64,000 bases of DNA from Endomychus coccineus. Lineage: Eukaryota > Arthropoda > Insecta > Coleoptera > Endomychidae. Position 1 is the stretch's first letter. Every line of letters starts with the position of its first letter. Of the stretch, positions 54,540 to 64,000 are shown piece by piece. The DNA lies in assembly GCA_958510875.1 (NCBI GenBank), contig OY294067.1:139242046-139306045 (forward strand), in the 5' to 3' direction. Under the pieces are notes generated by a model. It searched no databases. It was not told the origin of the DNA and saw nothing but the letters and a program-made list of their open reading frames with translations. Both the position numbers and the translations under genes were made by a program.

Positions 54540-55190
54540 TTCCCTATTGCAGAAAGGCGGGTTTGAACTTCGATAATGGACAAGAAACCATCCCGATTTA
54601 CTTAAGCACATCCCATTGGAGTATCAACATCAATATTCTTCAAACTTCGATACAGATTCTGTTGTCAAGATTCTGGATTTAAGATGGCCTCCATCTTTGG
54701 ATTCATTTTCATATTCAGTTGAAGAAATATCTGGCTCTTGTACCAAACGTGCTTTATTATCAGATTTGACTCCAATTTTCGATCCTATCGGTTTTCTTGT
54801 TCCTTTCACTTTTCTTACAAAATATTTAATCCAGTATCTTTGAACACGATGATTACAGTGGGATGAGCTCGCAATCACAGAAGTATTTAATTCTTGGAAC
54901 CAATGCAAATCCGAAATACATCTCTTATCGGATTTTCTAATTCATCGACGTATATTTCCCAAACCTTTTATAACATGTGAACTCCACGGATTTGGAGATA
55001 GCAGTGAACATGGTTTCCCTGCTGTGGTATATCTCTGATTTCTATACTCTGATGCCACTCGTGATACTTCTTTCATTTGTGCCAAATCTAAGGTCGCTAC
55101 AGTGAAGAGAATTCCTCTTCTAAGATTGGAGCTCTGTGCAGCCCTGATACTTTCAAAACTCATATATTTTGTCATGTCTACTTACGGTCA
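54540..55190 (+). pseudogene. BEL RT end and RNase H
   Basis: 54616-54843 has VKILDLRWPPSLDSFSYSVE, KRALLSDLTPIFDPIGFLVP, which is the BEL RT-RNase H connection. In another frame: ELHGFGDSSEHGFPAVVYL (first RNase H Asp, F-G-D-S-S), then VATVKRIPLLRLELCAALIL with the catalytic Glu. No integrase follows; the sequence jumps to the terminal domain. Confidence 0.75.
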
Positions 55191-55199
55191 TTCCATTAA

Positions 55200-55385
55200 T
55201 ATCGATTATTTCCTAGTATGATGGTTGTGATAATAGATGATCGAATACCGCCTTTACATTGGCGTTTAGCGCTAATCGGAAAAAATCATTATGGAAAAGA
55301 CGGGATTGCTAGAGTATGCACTGTTCGTACAACACAGGATATTCTTCAGATCTGTGGTTAAATTATGTCCATTGCCCTCGCAATA
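55200..55385 (+). pseudogene. BEL pol C-terminal domain (DUF5641 type)
   Basis: MVVIIDDRIPPLHWRLALIG continues KNHYGKDGIARVCTVRTTQD: the L.PL.WR+G ... G.DG..RV..V+T pattern of the domain after integrase in BEL/Pao. Separated from RNase H by a deletion that removed integrase. Confidence 0.75.
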
Positions 55386-55429
55386 GATATCGTTCATAAA
55401 ATATGTCATATATTTTAGGTGAGCGGTTA

Positions 55430-55776
55430 TGTTACTGCTTCACCCTGTATTTTTTACTGTCTGTTCTTCATTTATATTATTTTTATTAGAATTCTTTCAA
55501 GTTACGGATTTTTTGCAGCAACGTATTTTTTCTTTCAATTGATATCGCAAGATATGCTGGACATGTGTGGACTGTTACCGGGAAGAAGGTGATCGCGATG
55601 AATGACGAGAGATCTCACTTCTGAACTCGCCTGGCGTGCATCTTTTGATTCTGGCTCTGCTGTAAGCTTGTAATTAGTGATCAACAATTTTAACAAGTGT
55701 TTTATCATCTATCCCTAGTAGCGGTTAGGCAAAGAATTGCACTTTTCGAATAATTTCAAACCTTCAATTAGTAACA
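55430..55776 (+). repeat. BEL 3' LTR
   Basis: 347 bp, matching 51360-51772 with substitutions and one ~68-base gap (5' LTR tccacctggcaaggtaagg ... missing). Followed by the acaag target duplicate. Confidence 0.88.
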
Positions 55777-56010
55777 ACAAGCATGTAAGCAAGCGAGGAA
55801 TAATTTAATGACATCAAAACTGAAGCCTGCGCAAAAATCAAAAGCAAATTGTATAATAGTTCATTTTAAAATAGGAGATAAGGTTTTAGTGAAGAACGTA
55901 CCGAAATGCAAACTAGAACAATTTCATAAGGGTCTATTAATGATTATGGAAGATATGAAGCCTAACGTTAGTGCTGCGAGTAGGCAAAACACTAATAACA
56001 GTACATAAAA
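55777..56010 (+). pseudogene. Gypsy-2 integrase C-terminal region
   Basis: KQARNNLMTSKLKPAQKSKA with NCIIVHFKIGDKVLVKNVPK and CKLEQFHKGLLMIMEDMKPN: the GD.VL+KN ... KLE...KG...+MED.+PNV pattern of gypsy-group integrase ends. It resumes after the BEL insertion and so is the tail of the core at 50757-51345. Stop at 56008, then ~150 bp to the purine tract and 3' LTR. Confidence 0.78.
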
Positions 56011-56160
56011 ACATACTGAAATTGTATTACTAATGACTGACTAAACAAAGTGATAATTACACATAAGAAAAAATGTGTGGTAAAATTTAAGTGATCAGTA
56101 TATAGAAAAAAAAGTGTAAATCAAATGATTGACACATTTTTTTCTGTTGAGGAAAAGAGG

Positions 56161-56773
56161 TGCGATATACGAATTATATCCAATTCACCTAAATGCTAAG
56201 AAATCCGTATATAAAGAAGATTCCTCAATTTTAGCAATTGTTTGTTAAACAAAACAATTCTTCAACATAACTGTTTATAAATATATTGATTTACTAAGTA
56301 TATTAGGGACATGTTCATTGTTGAAACAATAACCAGGTCGATGAATATAATGCAATACCTTGAAATAATTCAACATGTCAAATATGATATTACGTATATT
56401 ACAGATACGTCATATTTGACCGGGTTAGGAAGTAATATAATAGGTATTGGGAGGAGATGAACGGGTAGTATTATTCGAGATACTATCCGGGTATTACCTG
56501 AGTATTAATCAAGTATTTCACATGTATTAAGTAGCATGGAAGTAGTGACTTTCCTTGATGGTAATACAGTTAATTTGTATCCTTAGGTGCTATCGAGGAT
56601 GTACCTACAGTAAATATATACAACCCTTTTGTATAAGAATGTGTATCATTCCCGTCAAAGGATACTTTCACTAACATCTAAAGATACTCAACAAACCTCC
56701 AGTTTCTTCACAACGAACCTAAGGCACTAAGACATTACAGGACCATCCCCACTCATAATCAGGAGATATCACA
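56161..56773 (+). repeat. Gypsy-2 3' LTR
   Basis: 613 bp, tgcgatatacgaattatatc to gagatatcaca, preceded by gttgaggaaaagagg. Very close to the 5' LTR at 46634-47237. Confidence 0.88.
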
Positions 56774-57810
56774 CCCTGGAATAGAGACAATGCGAGCAGT
56801 ATCATGGCCTCAAGTTCGAGGGACAAATAACTAAATCAGCAGGAACAATCAAAGTAATCCCTAATTGATCGTATTTCCTACCCAAAATGTATATTCCAAT
56901 CTATAAAAAAGAATTGAAGTCTTAAAGAGAATGAATAAATTATATGAAATTTGTTAAGCAGAAAAAAACAATATTGAAATATAAAAGAGAATGTTTAGAT
57001 ATTAGTTATGCTGAAATAAAAGTTATAGAACTCGGAATACTGATCGCCGTGTCTAAATGATTATAACCTGTCTATGTAGTTCACTCCCATAAAGCAGTAG
57101 CTGAAAATTTTACCTTTATATATGTTCATCCAAATCAAATAATTATTTCGTTATATCACCAGTAGTACAGCATAAAGTGCCGCTACTATATCAAGAAGAA
57201 TGTCAATTCAGGGTACTACGGAATATTACGAAACCACGTGTTTCATTTGCTAGGGGTTAAATAAGAAGTAATGGGATGATATAAATAATTCTGATAATTA
57301 ACCTGACAAATTTATTACTCTATTTAGTGACGATAGGAAGAATTATAATTTTGTATTAAATTATATACAACCGAATACAAGAAAAAAATGATATTGGCGT
57401 GCGTTTGATAAGCGAAAATTTGAAAGTTCAATTAGAGAATATCACATTGATAAAATGTAATTAGAAAAATCAAGATGTCATAATAATATCTATTCACAAC
57501 TATATAAACTTTCAAGTTAGAAAATTTCTATAAAATAACGAAATTGATTTTCATCGATCTTACCTTGTTTAGAAGATGGATACTTTCATATCCGCATCCA
57601 ACCTCTCCCCGAATATAGCAAAACGTATGACCTTTTATGTCAACCTTTTGATTCTTCCATGGTCCGCTGCAGCATTGACATACTTAGCTTGTACTATCAA
57701 ATCACAGAGGTCGAGGTAGTCTCTTTCTAAGATTAAATATCTCATAACAAATAACGGAATAATAAATGATCATTAATTAATTATACTTTAACGTCTGAAA
57801 CGTTTTAATA
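56774..57810 (-). repeat. Gypsy-1 5' LTR, upper part
   Basis: Continuation of 45996-46633 after Gypsy-2; matches 38679-39750 in the same order (gagacaatgcgagcagtat, aaatcagcagga, ttccattcttccatg-type blocks, ataacaaata.cggaataata). Right edge is less sure: ...cgttttaata at 57810. Confidence 0.85.
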
Positions 57811-58576
57811 TCTATAGAGATTTTGATGAAAATGATTGCATGAGCATTTTTTGAGTGAATTTAATTAGAAGAAAAAACTAGAATCATATCGACTGTCTGA
57901 GCAAATTTTCTTTCATACTCAACTCAACCTTGATTTGAAATTTCATATGGTGTCCTCTACCTGGATATACATTGTGTTGGAAGGGGTTTAAAACTGTTTT
58001 TGGAGGCAACATTATTCAATTGCCACATTTGCGAGGAAACAATAGAATAGACTATATCCTTATTCCATAGTTAAGGCTCAGATTCGTTTCTAGTTTTACA
58101 ATTACAATTTTCTAACAATCTCCAAATAGTAAACAAAATTTCCCATAACAGTGCCACATACAAGAAAACTAAATTGTAGATGATTCAGTGTCAAACTTTT
58201 TGATTCAATATCAAAAAGTGTGCCATTCGGGGAAATAAAGCGAGGGCAATAAATTATCACGAGATTGATTAGAAAATTGAACACGAACTATCATCGAAAT
58301 GATGCATAATAGTTACTGTCAAACTCAAGGCTAACTATCAGTGATAAAGAATGATCATACTCATCGGCCACCTTGATTCTTTCTTTTCCAATTGAGATAT
58401 CTAACGTGAATAGAAACTACAAGCTGAACATGTCAATTGTGGTTAGCATGTAAATAACAAGCATAGTAACTATACAACGTTTTTTTTCAAAGTTTCATCG
58501 ATGAGAAGAACTCTAAGAGTCACCCGGCGCCTTTATCGAATTTTGATGGAATGTGCACAACTGTTCTACGTAGGCA
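57811..58576. other. Non-coding stretch between Gypsy-1 and the mag-like element
   Basis: A+T-rich. The 60-codon minus frame at 58102-58284 is hydrophobic in part but has no recognisable domain. No repeat seen. Confidence 0.45.
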
Positions 58577-58807
58577 TGTGGTATACCACAATTCTATTTC
58601 TTCTATATTCTATGTTTTGCTTTTCATTTTATTTATACAAATATGAATCAATGGACCTGATGAAAAAAGGAGGAGAACAACAATTCAATAAACAACATCA
58701 TTATCAACAAAACTTTAGAACCAAATACAATTATAATCCACGAGAACCAAAAATGAAGTTTTATGAAAAGCAACAAGGATTTCATTCTGTAGTGCGTGAC
58801 CACTACA
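58577..58807 (+). repeat. Mag-like 5' LTR
   Basis: 231 bp, TG...CA. The first 45 bases match the start of the truncated 3' LTR (61175-61237) closely. The open frame that crosses it (58501-58815) is chance. Confidence 0.8.
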
Positions 58808-59117
58808 GTTGGTGACCCCGACGGAAATTTTAGTAGAAAACCCGCACCAAAACAAGCTGCCCGCACTACAACTAGCAGCCCAACAAGGACGACAAAGATA
58901 TGCACCCTATCGAAGCTTGCATCTAAAAAACCACACTCTAGTCGTCCTCAACACAAGCTCTCACACCCATAAAATGCAGCCCGCAACCAACAACGGACAA
59001 CAATTTTATATCTACAATACTCACTTTTATTTTAAGTGAGTATTTCACCATATTTTCTCTCGAGATACAATTTTTAGAAATTTCATTTTTCTTTCGTTAT
59101 AAACGTTCAGAATAGAA

Positions 59118-59690
59118 TGGAACAGGCAGAAATAGCTTTAAAATTGCCTCTTTTTTGGCCAACAACACCAGAAGCCTGGTTAAATCAAGCGGAAATCCAA
59201 TTTGTACTCATTGAACGTAATTCATAAAGCAAAGAAAAGGAGCTTGAAGATCCCCTTTCAAATTCGGAGCAAGGACATGTCGAACCATCAACATTTTTTT
59301 GAAGAATAACAGAGTCTTCCTCAGCAGTTAGTACTGGTTTATTGAAAAATGTATATATACAAAAACTTTCACCAAGCGTGCGAGTTGCTTAAGTATCTTC
59401 AGACAAAACTGATATTAGAGAAGTAATTACTAATGCTGACAAAATTTGGGATATTTCTCAAACACAAACATCCATTTCTAATATTTCTACTGTTCCTTCT
59501 ACTATTTCCAATTCAATATACACCTTTTCAAAATTATTTCAGATTTGACATTGACAGTTACCGAATTAAAGAATAAAGTTTCTTTATTGAAACGTCAATC
59601 ACATTTTAATAAACCACGAGTCGTCATGGATAAACAAATTTGAATCAAAATTCTCAAAATAGTACACATAGTTGGTATCAGTCGAATTTC
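59118..59690 (+). pseudogene. Mag-like gag remnants
   Basis: MEQAEIALKLPLFWPTTPEA runs into WLNQAEIQFVLIERNS and a stop: the LP.FWP..PE.W..QAE.QF signature of mag-type gag. Later pieces in broken frames: DIREVITNADKIWDISQTQT near 59415 (spacer part) and no intact zinc knuckle. The start ATG at 59118 is certain from the motif position. Confidence 0.8.
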
Positions 59691-59839
59691 GGATCTAAAG
59701 CGTAAAAAAGCGTCAAACCTTGTTCTTATATAATAATCTTCTAACTAATAACGCCTAATATTTCAACGACTGATGTTAGGTGCGTTACAAGGAGTCGTTT
59801 ATTCATCAGAAATACGAATAATAAAATCAGATATTCTGT

Positions 59840-60195
59840 GATTTTAGTGGTGCTGACGTTTTTTGCATTCCACACAAATTAGTCAAATTGTTCAGCAACA
59901 AATCAAATTACAATTTATCCGCAGCTAACGGTTCTTCAATTTCATCATATGGTTGGTTCTAAATTCCTAAAATTGAATTTCAATTTGAGAAGGGATTTCA
60001 CTTTTCCGTTTATCATCGTTGATAAACCAATTATCGTTGCAGATTTCTTATCCAAATTCAATCTAACAGTTGATGTTAAAAACAAAAAGCTTATTGATTC
60101 AATTATAAATTTAACAGTTAATTGTATTAATGGTTCAATTGAATCACCAACTCCAAACAATTTTTTAATAGGAATGAATTTACTAATCTATCACA
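59840..60195 (+). pseudogene. Mag-like protease
   Basis: SGADVFCIPHKLVKLFS (the DTGAD motif region with Asp-Thr lost to Asp-Phe-Ser in this copy), NLSAANGSSISSYGW, then in a new frame RDFTFPFIIVDKPIIVADFL and SKFNLTVDVKNKKLIDS. The order of AANG, the F.F.++D.. strand and I+ADFL fits the aspartic protease of mag-type elements. Confidence 0.75.
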
Positions 60196-60199
60196 AAAA

Positions 60200-60990
60200 T
60201 TGCCCTATCTAACTGCTAGTTCAAATTACAATCTCCCTGTCAAACATAATGTAGTTCATCATATTCCCACTATACGCGCTTTACCTTCCTCTAAACCAAG
60301 AAGATTAGACCCCATTAAATTCACAATTGCAAAAGAGGAATTCGAATTTATGGTATCTCAAGGAAAATGCCTTTATCTCCAGTCTTAGCACCATCTCAAA
60401 TGGTTCCAAAACGAGATTCGAAAGATTGGCGCCCTTATTGAGATTATCGCCGATTAAATGCAGTTTCTACTCTTGAATGATACCCTTTTCCTCACATTCA
60501 AAATTTCAACATGAATTTAAACGATTGCACAATTTTTCCAAAATTAGAGATCATCCGTGGCTGCTACTAGATTCCAGTAAGACCGGAAGCTGTTTTTAAA
60601 ACTTTCACTTTCAAAAGGATGCCTTTCAGACTTAGGAATGCTGGACAAACATTCCAGCGCTTAATGAATGAAGTAATTTCAAGACTCGATTTTACGTTCT
60701 GTTATATAGATGACAATCTTGTGGCAAGCAAAAGCCGCAAAGCACATATGCAACATTTGATCACATTATCAGACAGATAAGATTATCTTGGCATCAATAT
60801 CACACCATCAAAATGCATTTTTGGAGTAGATACACTGAATTTTTCTAGGTCGTGAAATATCCCTCCATGGGATTCTTCCTTACGACCGAGTCAAAGACAT
60901 CGATAATTTTCCACAACCTTAGCCTCTCGAACTAATCATTGTTTTATTCCCAATTTGGCCCGAATATTAGCACCAATTCATAATCTTATC
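60200..60990 (+). pseudogene. Mag-like reverse transcriptase
   Basis: 60200-60388: VVHHIPTIRALPSSKPRRLD and AKEEFEFMVSQGKC, the RT entrance typical of mag. Then SQMVPKRDSKDWRPY, DYRRLNAVST, YPFPHIQNFN, RMPFRLRNAGQTFQRLMNEV and FCYIDDNLVASKS with the YIDD box, and later LGINITPSKCIFGVDT. The connection ANLARILAPIHNLI-like codons follow at 60950. At least five stops or frame changes. Confidence 0.82.
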
Positions 60991-61174
60991 GCTAAATTAG
61001 AAAATTTATAGGCAGAACTGGCAAAATTGTTTAACTTCCCATTAATAATTCTTCCAAATACATTTCGAAAGATTGACTCAAGCCTGTTTATGTAGAAAAT
61101 TATATTTTAAACCACAGCAGAAGAAAGAAAGTTACTTTTTCTTGGTAACATTATTTTTCTCTGGAGGGGAATAT

Positions 61175-61237
61175 TGTGGGATACCACAATTCTATTTCTT
61201 CTATATTCTGTTTTCCTTTATTTGATTTATCTTTATA
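61175..61237 (+). repeat. Mag-like 3' LTR, truncated by MITE
   Basis: tgtgggataccacaattcta onward, about 63 bases, matches 58577-58640. Cut at a TA dinucleotide where the MITE begins. Confidence 0.8.
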
Positions 61238-62173
61238 CAGGGTGAGTCAGTTTTTTGTAGCCAAACTGCAACAGGATATAGAACAAGTGTTTTTAAGAAG
61301 AAAAGTTTAATAAACATATGTCGTAGAAGGCTTCGTTTTCGAGATACAGGGTGTTGAAATTGAAAAAAAAAATTCGTTTTTTTGCGAATATCTCCGGAAC
61401 CGTTTATCGTACAGAAAACAGCTTTTGTAAGCATTTTCTACTCATAGTAAGCTATGTTCTGTGTGATAAAAATTTTTTTTTACTAATAATTGGTGAAGAT
61501 TTTGAAGGGGTAGTGGGTGTTTTTCTCCCCAACTTCTACGCCACTGGGAAAAAAATCGTTTTGACCATTAGAACCGCCAATATTTTCTACACAAATGAGG
61601 TACTCTTGGTCATAAGCTCTGAAGTTGACCGTTTTCGAGAAAAATCAACTTTTATGTTGAAAAACATGATCAATTCTTACTAATTAGACGAAATTTATTC
61701 AAACAAGTAGAACAAGTAACAAAATCAAAGGATTGACCATGTTTTTCAACATAAAAGTTCATTTTTCTCGGAAACGGTCAACTTTAGAGCTTATGATCAA
61801 GAGTACTTTTTTTGTGTAGAAAACATTGGCGGTTCTAATGGTTGTCTCAGAACCGTTTTTTTTTCAGTGGCGTAGAAGTTGGATAGAAAAACACCCACTA
61901 CCCCTTCAAAATCTTCACCAATTATTAGTAAAAAAAAAAATTTTATTACACAGAACATAGCTCATTATGAGTAGAAGATGTTTACAAAAGTTGTTTTCTG
62001 TACGATAAACGGTTCCGGAGATATTCGCAAAAAACGAATTTTTTTTTTCAATTTCAACACCCTGTATCTCGAAAACGAAGCCTTCTACGACATATGTTTA
62101 TTGAACTTTTCTCCTTAAAAACACTTGTTCTATCTCCTGTTGCAGTTTGGCTACAAAAAACTGACTCACCCTG
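61238..62173. mobile_element. Palindromic MITE of mariner type, 936 bp
   Basis: 61238-61675 and about 61731-62173 are near-perfect reverse complements (ends cagggtgagtcag / ctgactcaccctg) around a ~55-base loop. TA lies on both sides (61236-61237 and 62174-62175). No transposase: the plus frame at 61351-61683 and minus frame at 61201-61434 are chance frames in the arms. It should fold into one long hairpin. Its right TA is next to the TA of mariner copy 2. Confidence 0.88.
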
Positions 62174-62689
62174 TATACAGGGTGTCCTCGAACTGCGTGG
62201 CTAAAATAAAACCGAAGATTCTTTGATTCGAAAAAAATTTGATGAGCCTTTTTACTTTTGCCTCAAGTGTCTTGTTTAGCCGGTAGAGGGCTTCAAAGTT
62301 GCAAAAATAATTTTGTTTTTTCGGTATAACTTGAGAACGTGATGGAGGGCTTTTACAATATTTGGCAGGTGAGTTACTGTCAATAATAGCCGTTTTTGAG
62401 AGCGGAACTTAGAGACCATATAAATGGCTCAAACTTGAGGATGTAACGGGAAAAGTGTACAGAACTTGTTTGTGGTCAATGTAATCCACTCTATATTTTA
62501 TATGTAGATAGCTTATCTAATTTGAAAACTTTCCTTACTCTTAGAAAATTTTGATAAAATCAACGGATTAGCTTGAAAAAATTAATTTTCGAGTCTCTGC
62601 AATTTTGGCTTACTAATTTTACTTGATTAAAATACCTTAGTTGCCTTTGCTTTTCTAATGTCATTTTGGCATTTGGAGAATTTATCTCA

Positions 62690-62795
62690 AAACTGTCAGT
62701 TTTTACTTTGCTTTCCGTAAAAATTTTATAAAATTATGGCTCAAAATTTCACTAACACTGAAATGGTTAATATCTAGGTAAAACACGAATAATAA
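62690..62795 (+). repeat. Left inner inverted repeat of copy 2, with transposase start codons
   Basis: On the plus strand ttccgtaaaaattttataaa is followed by atggctcaaaatttcactaa and gaaatggttaatat, the reverse complement of 63880-63960. The ATG here opens a 13-codon frame. Same arrangement as in copy 1. Confidence 0.85.
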
Positions 62796-62881
62796 AAACA
62801 AAAGAAATGGGGAAACGATGTGATTATTTAGGAAAAACAAATGCTAAATTAGAAGAAACAACAAAACTTTTTGGGAAATCG

Positions 62882-63917
62882 CTAAGGCATCAATTGTTCG
62901 AAATGTTGCCCATTTTCCTGAATACACAAATTAATTCGTTTCAAGAAATTGGATTGAACTCTGGCTAGTACTTCAGGATCATTCTTCAATAAATCCGCTT
63001 CATGATTAATTCGTTGCAACAATTCCTCTCGTGTGTTTACTGGAGCTGCATAAACTTTCGACTTCAAAGCGCCCCATAGAAAGAAGTCGCAGGGCGTCAA
63101 ATCAGGGGAGCGGGCCGGCCAGTTCACTGGTGCATCGTGTCCTCTACCTATCCAGCGATCTGGATATTCCGCATTCAAATGTCCCCTCACAGCTAATGTG
63201 AAATGAGGAGGTGCACCATCATGGATAAACCAGGCCACGACGAATGTGTAAGGGCAAGTCTTCCAACAGTTCAAGTAGCCTTTGTTCCAAAAAGTTCAAG
63301 TAGTTCTCCCCGTTCAATCGATCGGGTATAACGGTAGGGCCAATAATAAAGTTATCCACAATTCCAACCCAAACATTGATTTTAGTTTGATACTGAAAAT
63401 ATGTAACTTCCGTTTCATGAGGATTTTCATCAGCATGGAAATGTTCATTATGGAGGTTAAAAAGACCACATCTCGTGAAAGTATCTTCGTCCGTGAACAG
63501 AATTCTTCTACAAAAATTGGGGTTTGCGTTTTGTCTTTGGACAATAAGCCGACAGAAATCTAGCCGATGACCTGGATCCATGGGCAGTAAGTCTTGAACT
63601 GTTTTAATATGATAGGGATTTCAGTACATTATGAACTAATGATTTTGAGGCTCCAATACGAAGTCCCAAACGTAGTGTGCTTATCCCAGGTTCAGTTTCA
63701 ACCGCTTCCAGTATCGCTTCTTCGAGCTCTAACGTCCTTCTTGTCCGTCTGCGTCCAGTTTCTCTGCGATTTGCTTCAAATTTTCCAGTTTCGCGAAGGT
63801 TTGCCGATTTGGAATTCTGCGATGTGGATATCTTTCCCTTCTCCGGCCATTGCAACGACAAAGTCCATAAATCAATAACATATCAACCATTTCAGTGTTA
63901 GTGAAATTTTGAGCCAT
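62882..63917 (-). pseudogene. Mariner-type transposase, near full length, frameshifted
   Basis: From MAQNFTNTEMVDMLLIYGLC (ATG at 63917) to the stop after ENGQHFEQLMP (62882). Helix-turn-helix region LELEEAILEAVETEPG / LGLRIGASKSLVHNVL; catalytic domain LFTDEDTFTRCGLFN (Asp 1), TKINVWVGIVDNFIIGPTVI, WFIHDGAPPHF (Asp 2), WPARSPDLTPCDFFLWGALK (Asp 3, 43 residues after Asp 2). The transposase would cut and paste the element at TA. Three frame changes: after NRQTFAKL, at the 14-base deletion near 63620, and after LPLHIRRG. The first and last are shared with copy 1. Confidence 0.88.
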
Positions 63918-64000
63918 AATTTAATAAAATTTTTACGGAAAGCAAAGTAAAAACTGACAGTTTTGAGAATAAATTCTTCAAATGCCAAAATGACATTAGA

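Larger units (their letters stand above)
51360..55776 (+). mobile_element. BEL/Pao LTR retrotransposon, nested in Gypsy-2
   Basis: LTRs 51360-51772 and 55430-55776 both begin tgttactgcttcaccctgta and end in aattagtaaca. A perfect 5-base target duplication acaag flanks the element (51355-51359 and 55777-55781). The PBS follows the 5' LTR (ttggtcctttcgtagccgg). The body shows BEL-type gag, protease, RT, RNase H and the terminal domain of pol. Integrase is deleted. Numerous stops. Confidence 0.88.
46634..56773 (+). mobile_element. Gypsy-type LTR retrotransposon (Gypsy-2), nested in the Gypsy-1 LTR
   Basis: LTRs 46634-47237 and 56161-56773 (TG...CA), a PBS directly after the 5' LTR (ggcgaccgtgac at 47239-47250) and a purine tract gaggaaaagagg before the 3' LTR. 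The 4-base flanks ctct (46630-46633) and ccct (56774-56777) match the ccct present once in the empty site at 38679-38682. The body has gag, part of pol and integrase, with two more insertions inside (49005-50756 and the BEL element 51360-55776). The PBS and gag type resemble insect gypsy group elements. No env-like frame seen. Confidence 0.82.
38054..57810 (-). mobile_element. Gypsy-type LTR retrotransposon (Gypsy-1) with nested insertions
   Basis: Two direct copies of a ~1.7 kb LTR bound the element: 38054-39750 (3' LTR on the minus strand) and 45996-46633 joined to 56774-57810 (5' LTR, split by Gypsy-2). Between them are minus-strand gag-like, protease, RT, RNase H and integrase remnants (42164-45677). 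A purine tract gagagaaaaagggg (minus strand, 39751-39764) precedes the 3' LTR. Inside the body lie a CR1-like fragment and a Penelope-type end. Possible target duplication aatat (38049-38053 and 57807-57811). Many stops; dead. Confidence 0.78.
58577..61237 (+). mobile_element. Mag-like Ty3/Gypsy retrotransposon, degenerate
   Basis: 5' LTR 58577-58807 (tgtggtataccac ... ccactaca), PBS tggtgaccccgacgg at 58810, then gag, protease and RT remnants and a 3' LTR start at 61175 (tgtgggataccacaattcta) preceded by the purine tract ggagggga. RNase H is largely absent and integrase missing. The 3' LTR is cut at 61237 by a MITE; its remainder should be beyond mariner copy 2, outside the window. Confidence 0.82.
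62178..64000 (-). mobile_element. Mariner/IS630-type DNA transposon, copy 2 (right end beyond window)
   Basis: Starts cagggtgtcctcgaactgcg after TA (62176-62177), same family as 33772-35679 and ~95% similar by eye. It keeps 145 bp of catalytic-domain sequence (63324-63468) and ~72 bp near the C-terminus that copy 1 lacks, but has its own 14-base deletion near 63620. The right inverted repeat is only begun at 64000. Confidence 0.9.

Noticed and set aside
46634..56773. Envelope-like third frame in Gypsy-2 that would make it an endogenous-retrovirus-like element
   Set aside because: After the integrase end only ~150 non-coding bases precede the purine tract and 3' LTR.
61351..61683. 110-codon plus-strand frame in the MITE
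   Set aside because: Lies wholly in one arm of a palindrome, low-complexity start, and is not conserved in frame with the other arm.

Overview
The window looks like an A+T-rich piece of an insect nuclear genome, made almost entirely of nested and decayed mobile elements. I found no convincing host gene. The insect call rests on (i) a 3.6 kb mitochondrial insertion with the insect order cox1-trnL2-cox2-trnK-trnD-atp8-atp6-cox3, readable only with the invertebrate mitochondrial code, and (ii) the element families: Jockey, CR1-like and I-like non-LTR elements, BEL/Pao, mag-like and Gypsy LTR elements, Penelope-like elements, mariner-type transposons and a Foldback/NOF-like transposon. The protein flavour of the mitochondrial copy would fit a beetle, but that is a weak guess.

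Layout. 1-3790: Jockey-like element (minus), cut at its 5' end. 3828-5445: Penelope-like remnant with a GIY-YIG domain, then non-coding DNA with a hammerhead-like motif. 5446-10931: a whole Foldback-type transposon, with unique inverted ends, inverted satellite arrays (about 16 and 5 units) and a broken NOF/MULE-like transposase. 10935-12331: Gypsy gag-protease fragment. 12332-18490: ORF-poor DNA, GC-richer in its first part, with tandem duplications of 140 bp and 331 bp. 18494-22975: 3' part of a non-LTR element (element H, minus) holding an I-like element (19139-21513, plus) flanked by a ~198 bp target duplication.

22976-31580: two DNA-transposon remnants with long inverted repeats. The second (element B) carries the mitochondrial insertion (27791-31423) cleanly inside one arm. 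31636-32730: ORF1 and endonuclease start that may be the other end of element H. 33772-35679: mariner-type copy 1. 36421-36690: tail of another non-LTR element.

38054-57810: a minus-strand Gypsy element (Gypsy-1) with ~1.7 kb LTRs. A CR1-like fragment and a Penelope end lie inside its body. A plus-strand Gypsy element (Gypsy-2, 46634-56773) lies inside its 5' LTR. Gypsy-2 holds a BEL/Pao element (51360-55776, TSD ACAAG) and another LTR-like insertion. 58577-61237: mag-like Gypsy element with 5' LTR, PBS and degenerate gag-pol; its 3' LTR is cut by a palindromic MITE (61238-62173), which directly abuts mariner-type copy 2 (62178 to the window end).

The nesting gives a relative order of insertion. 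The most unusual observations are the Foldback/NOF-like element, the mitochondrial insertion whose empty site is preserved in the opposite arm of the same transposon, the ~198 bp target duplication, and the two mariner copies that share the same frame breaks and carry the transposase start inside their inverted repeats. All readings were made by eye; no database search was run.
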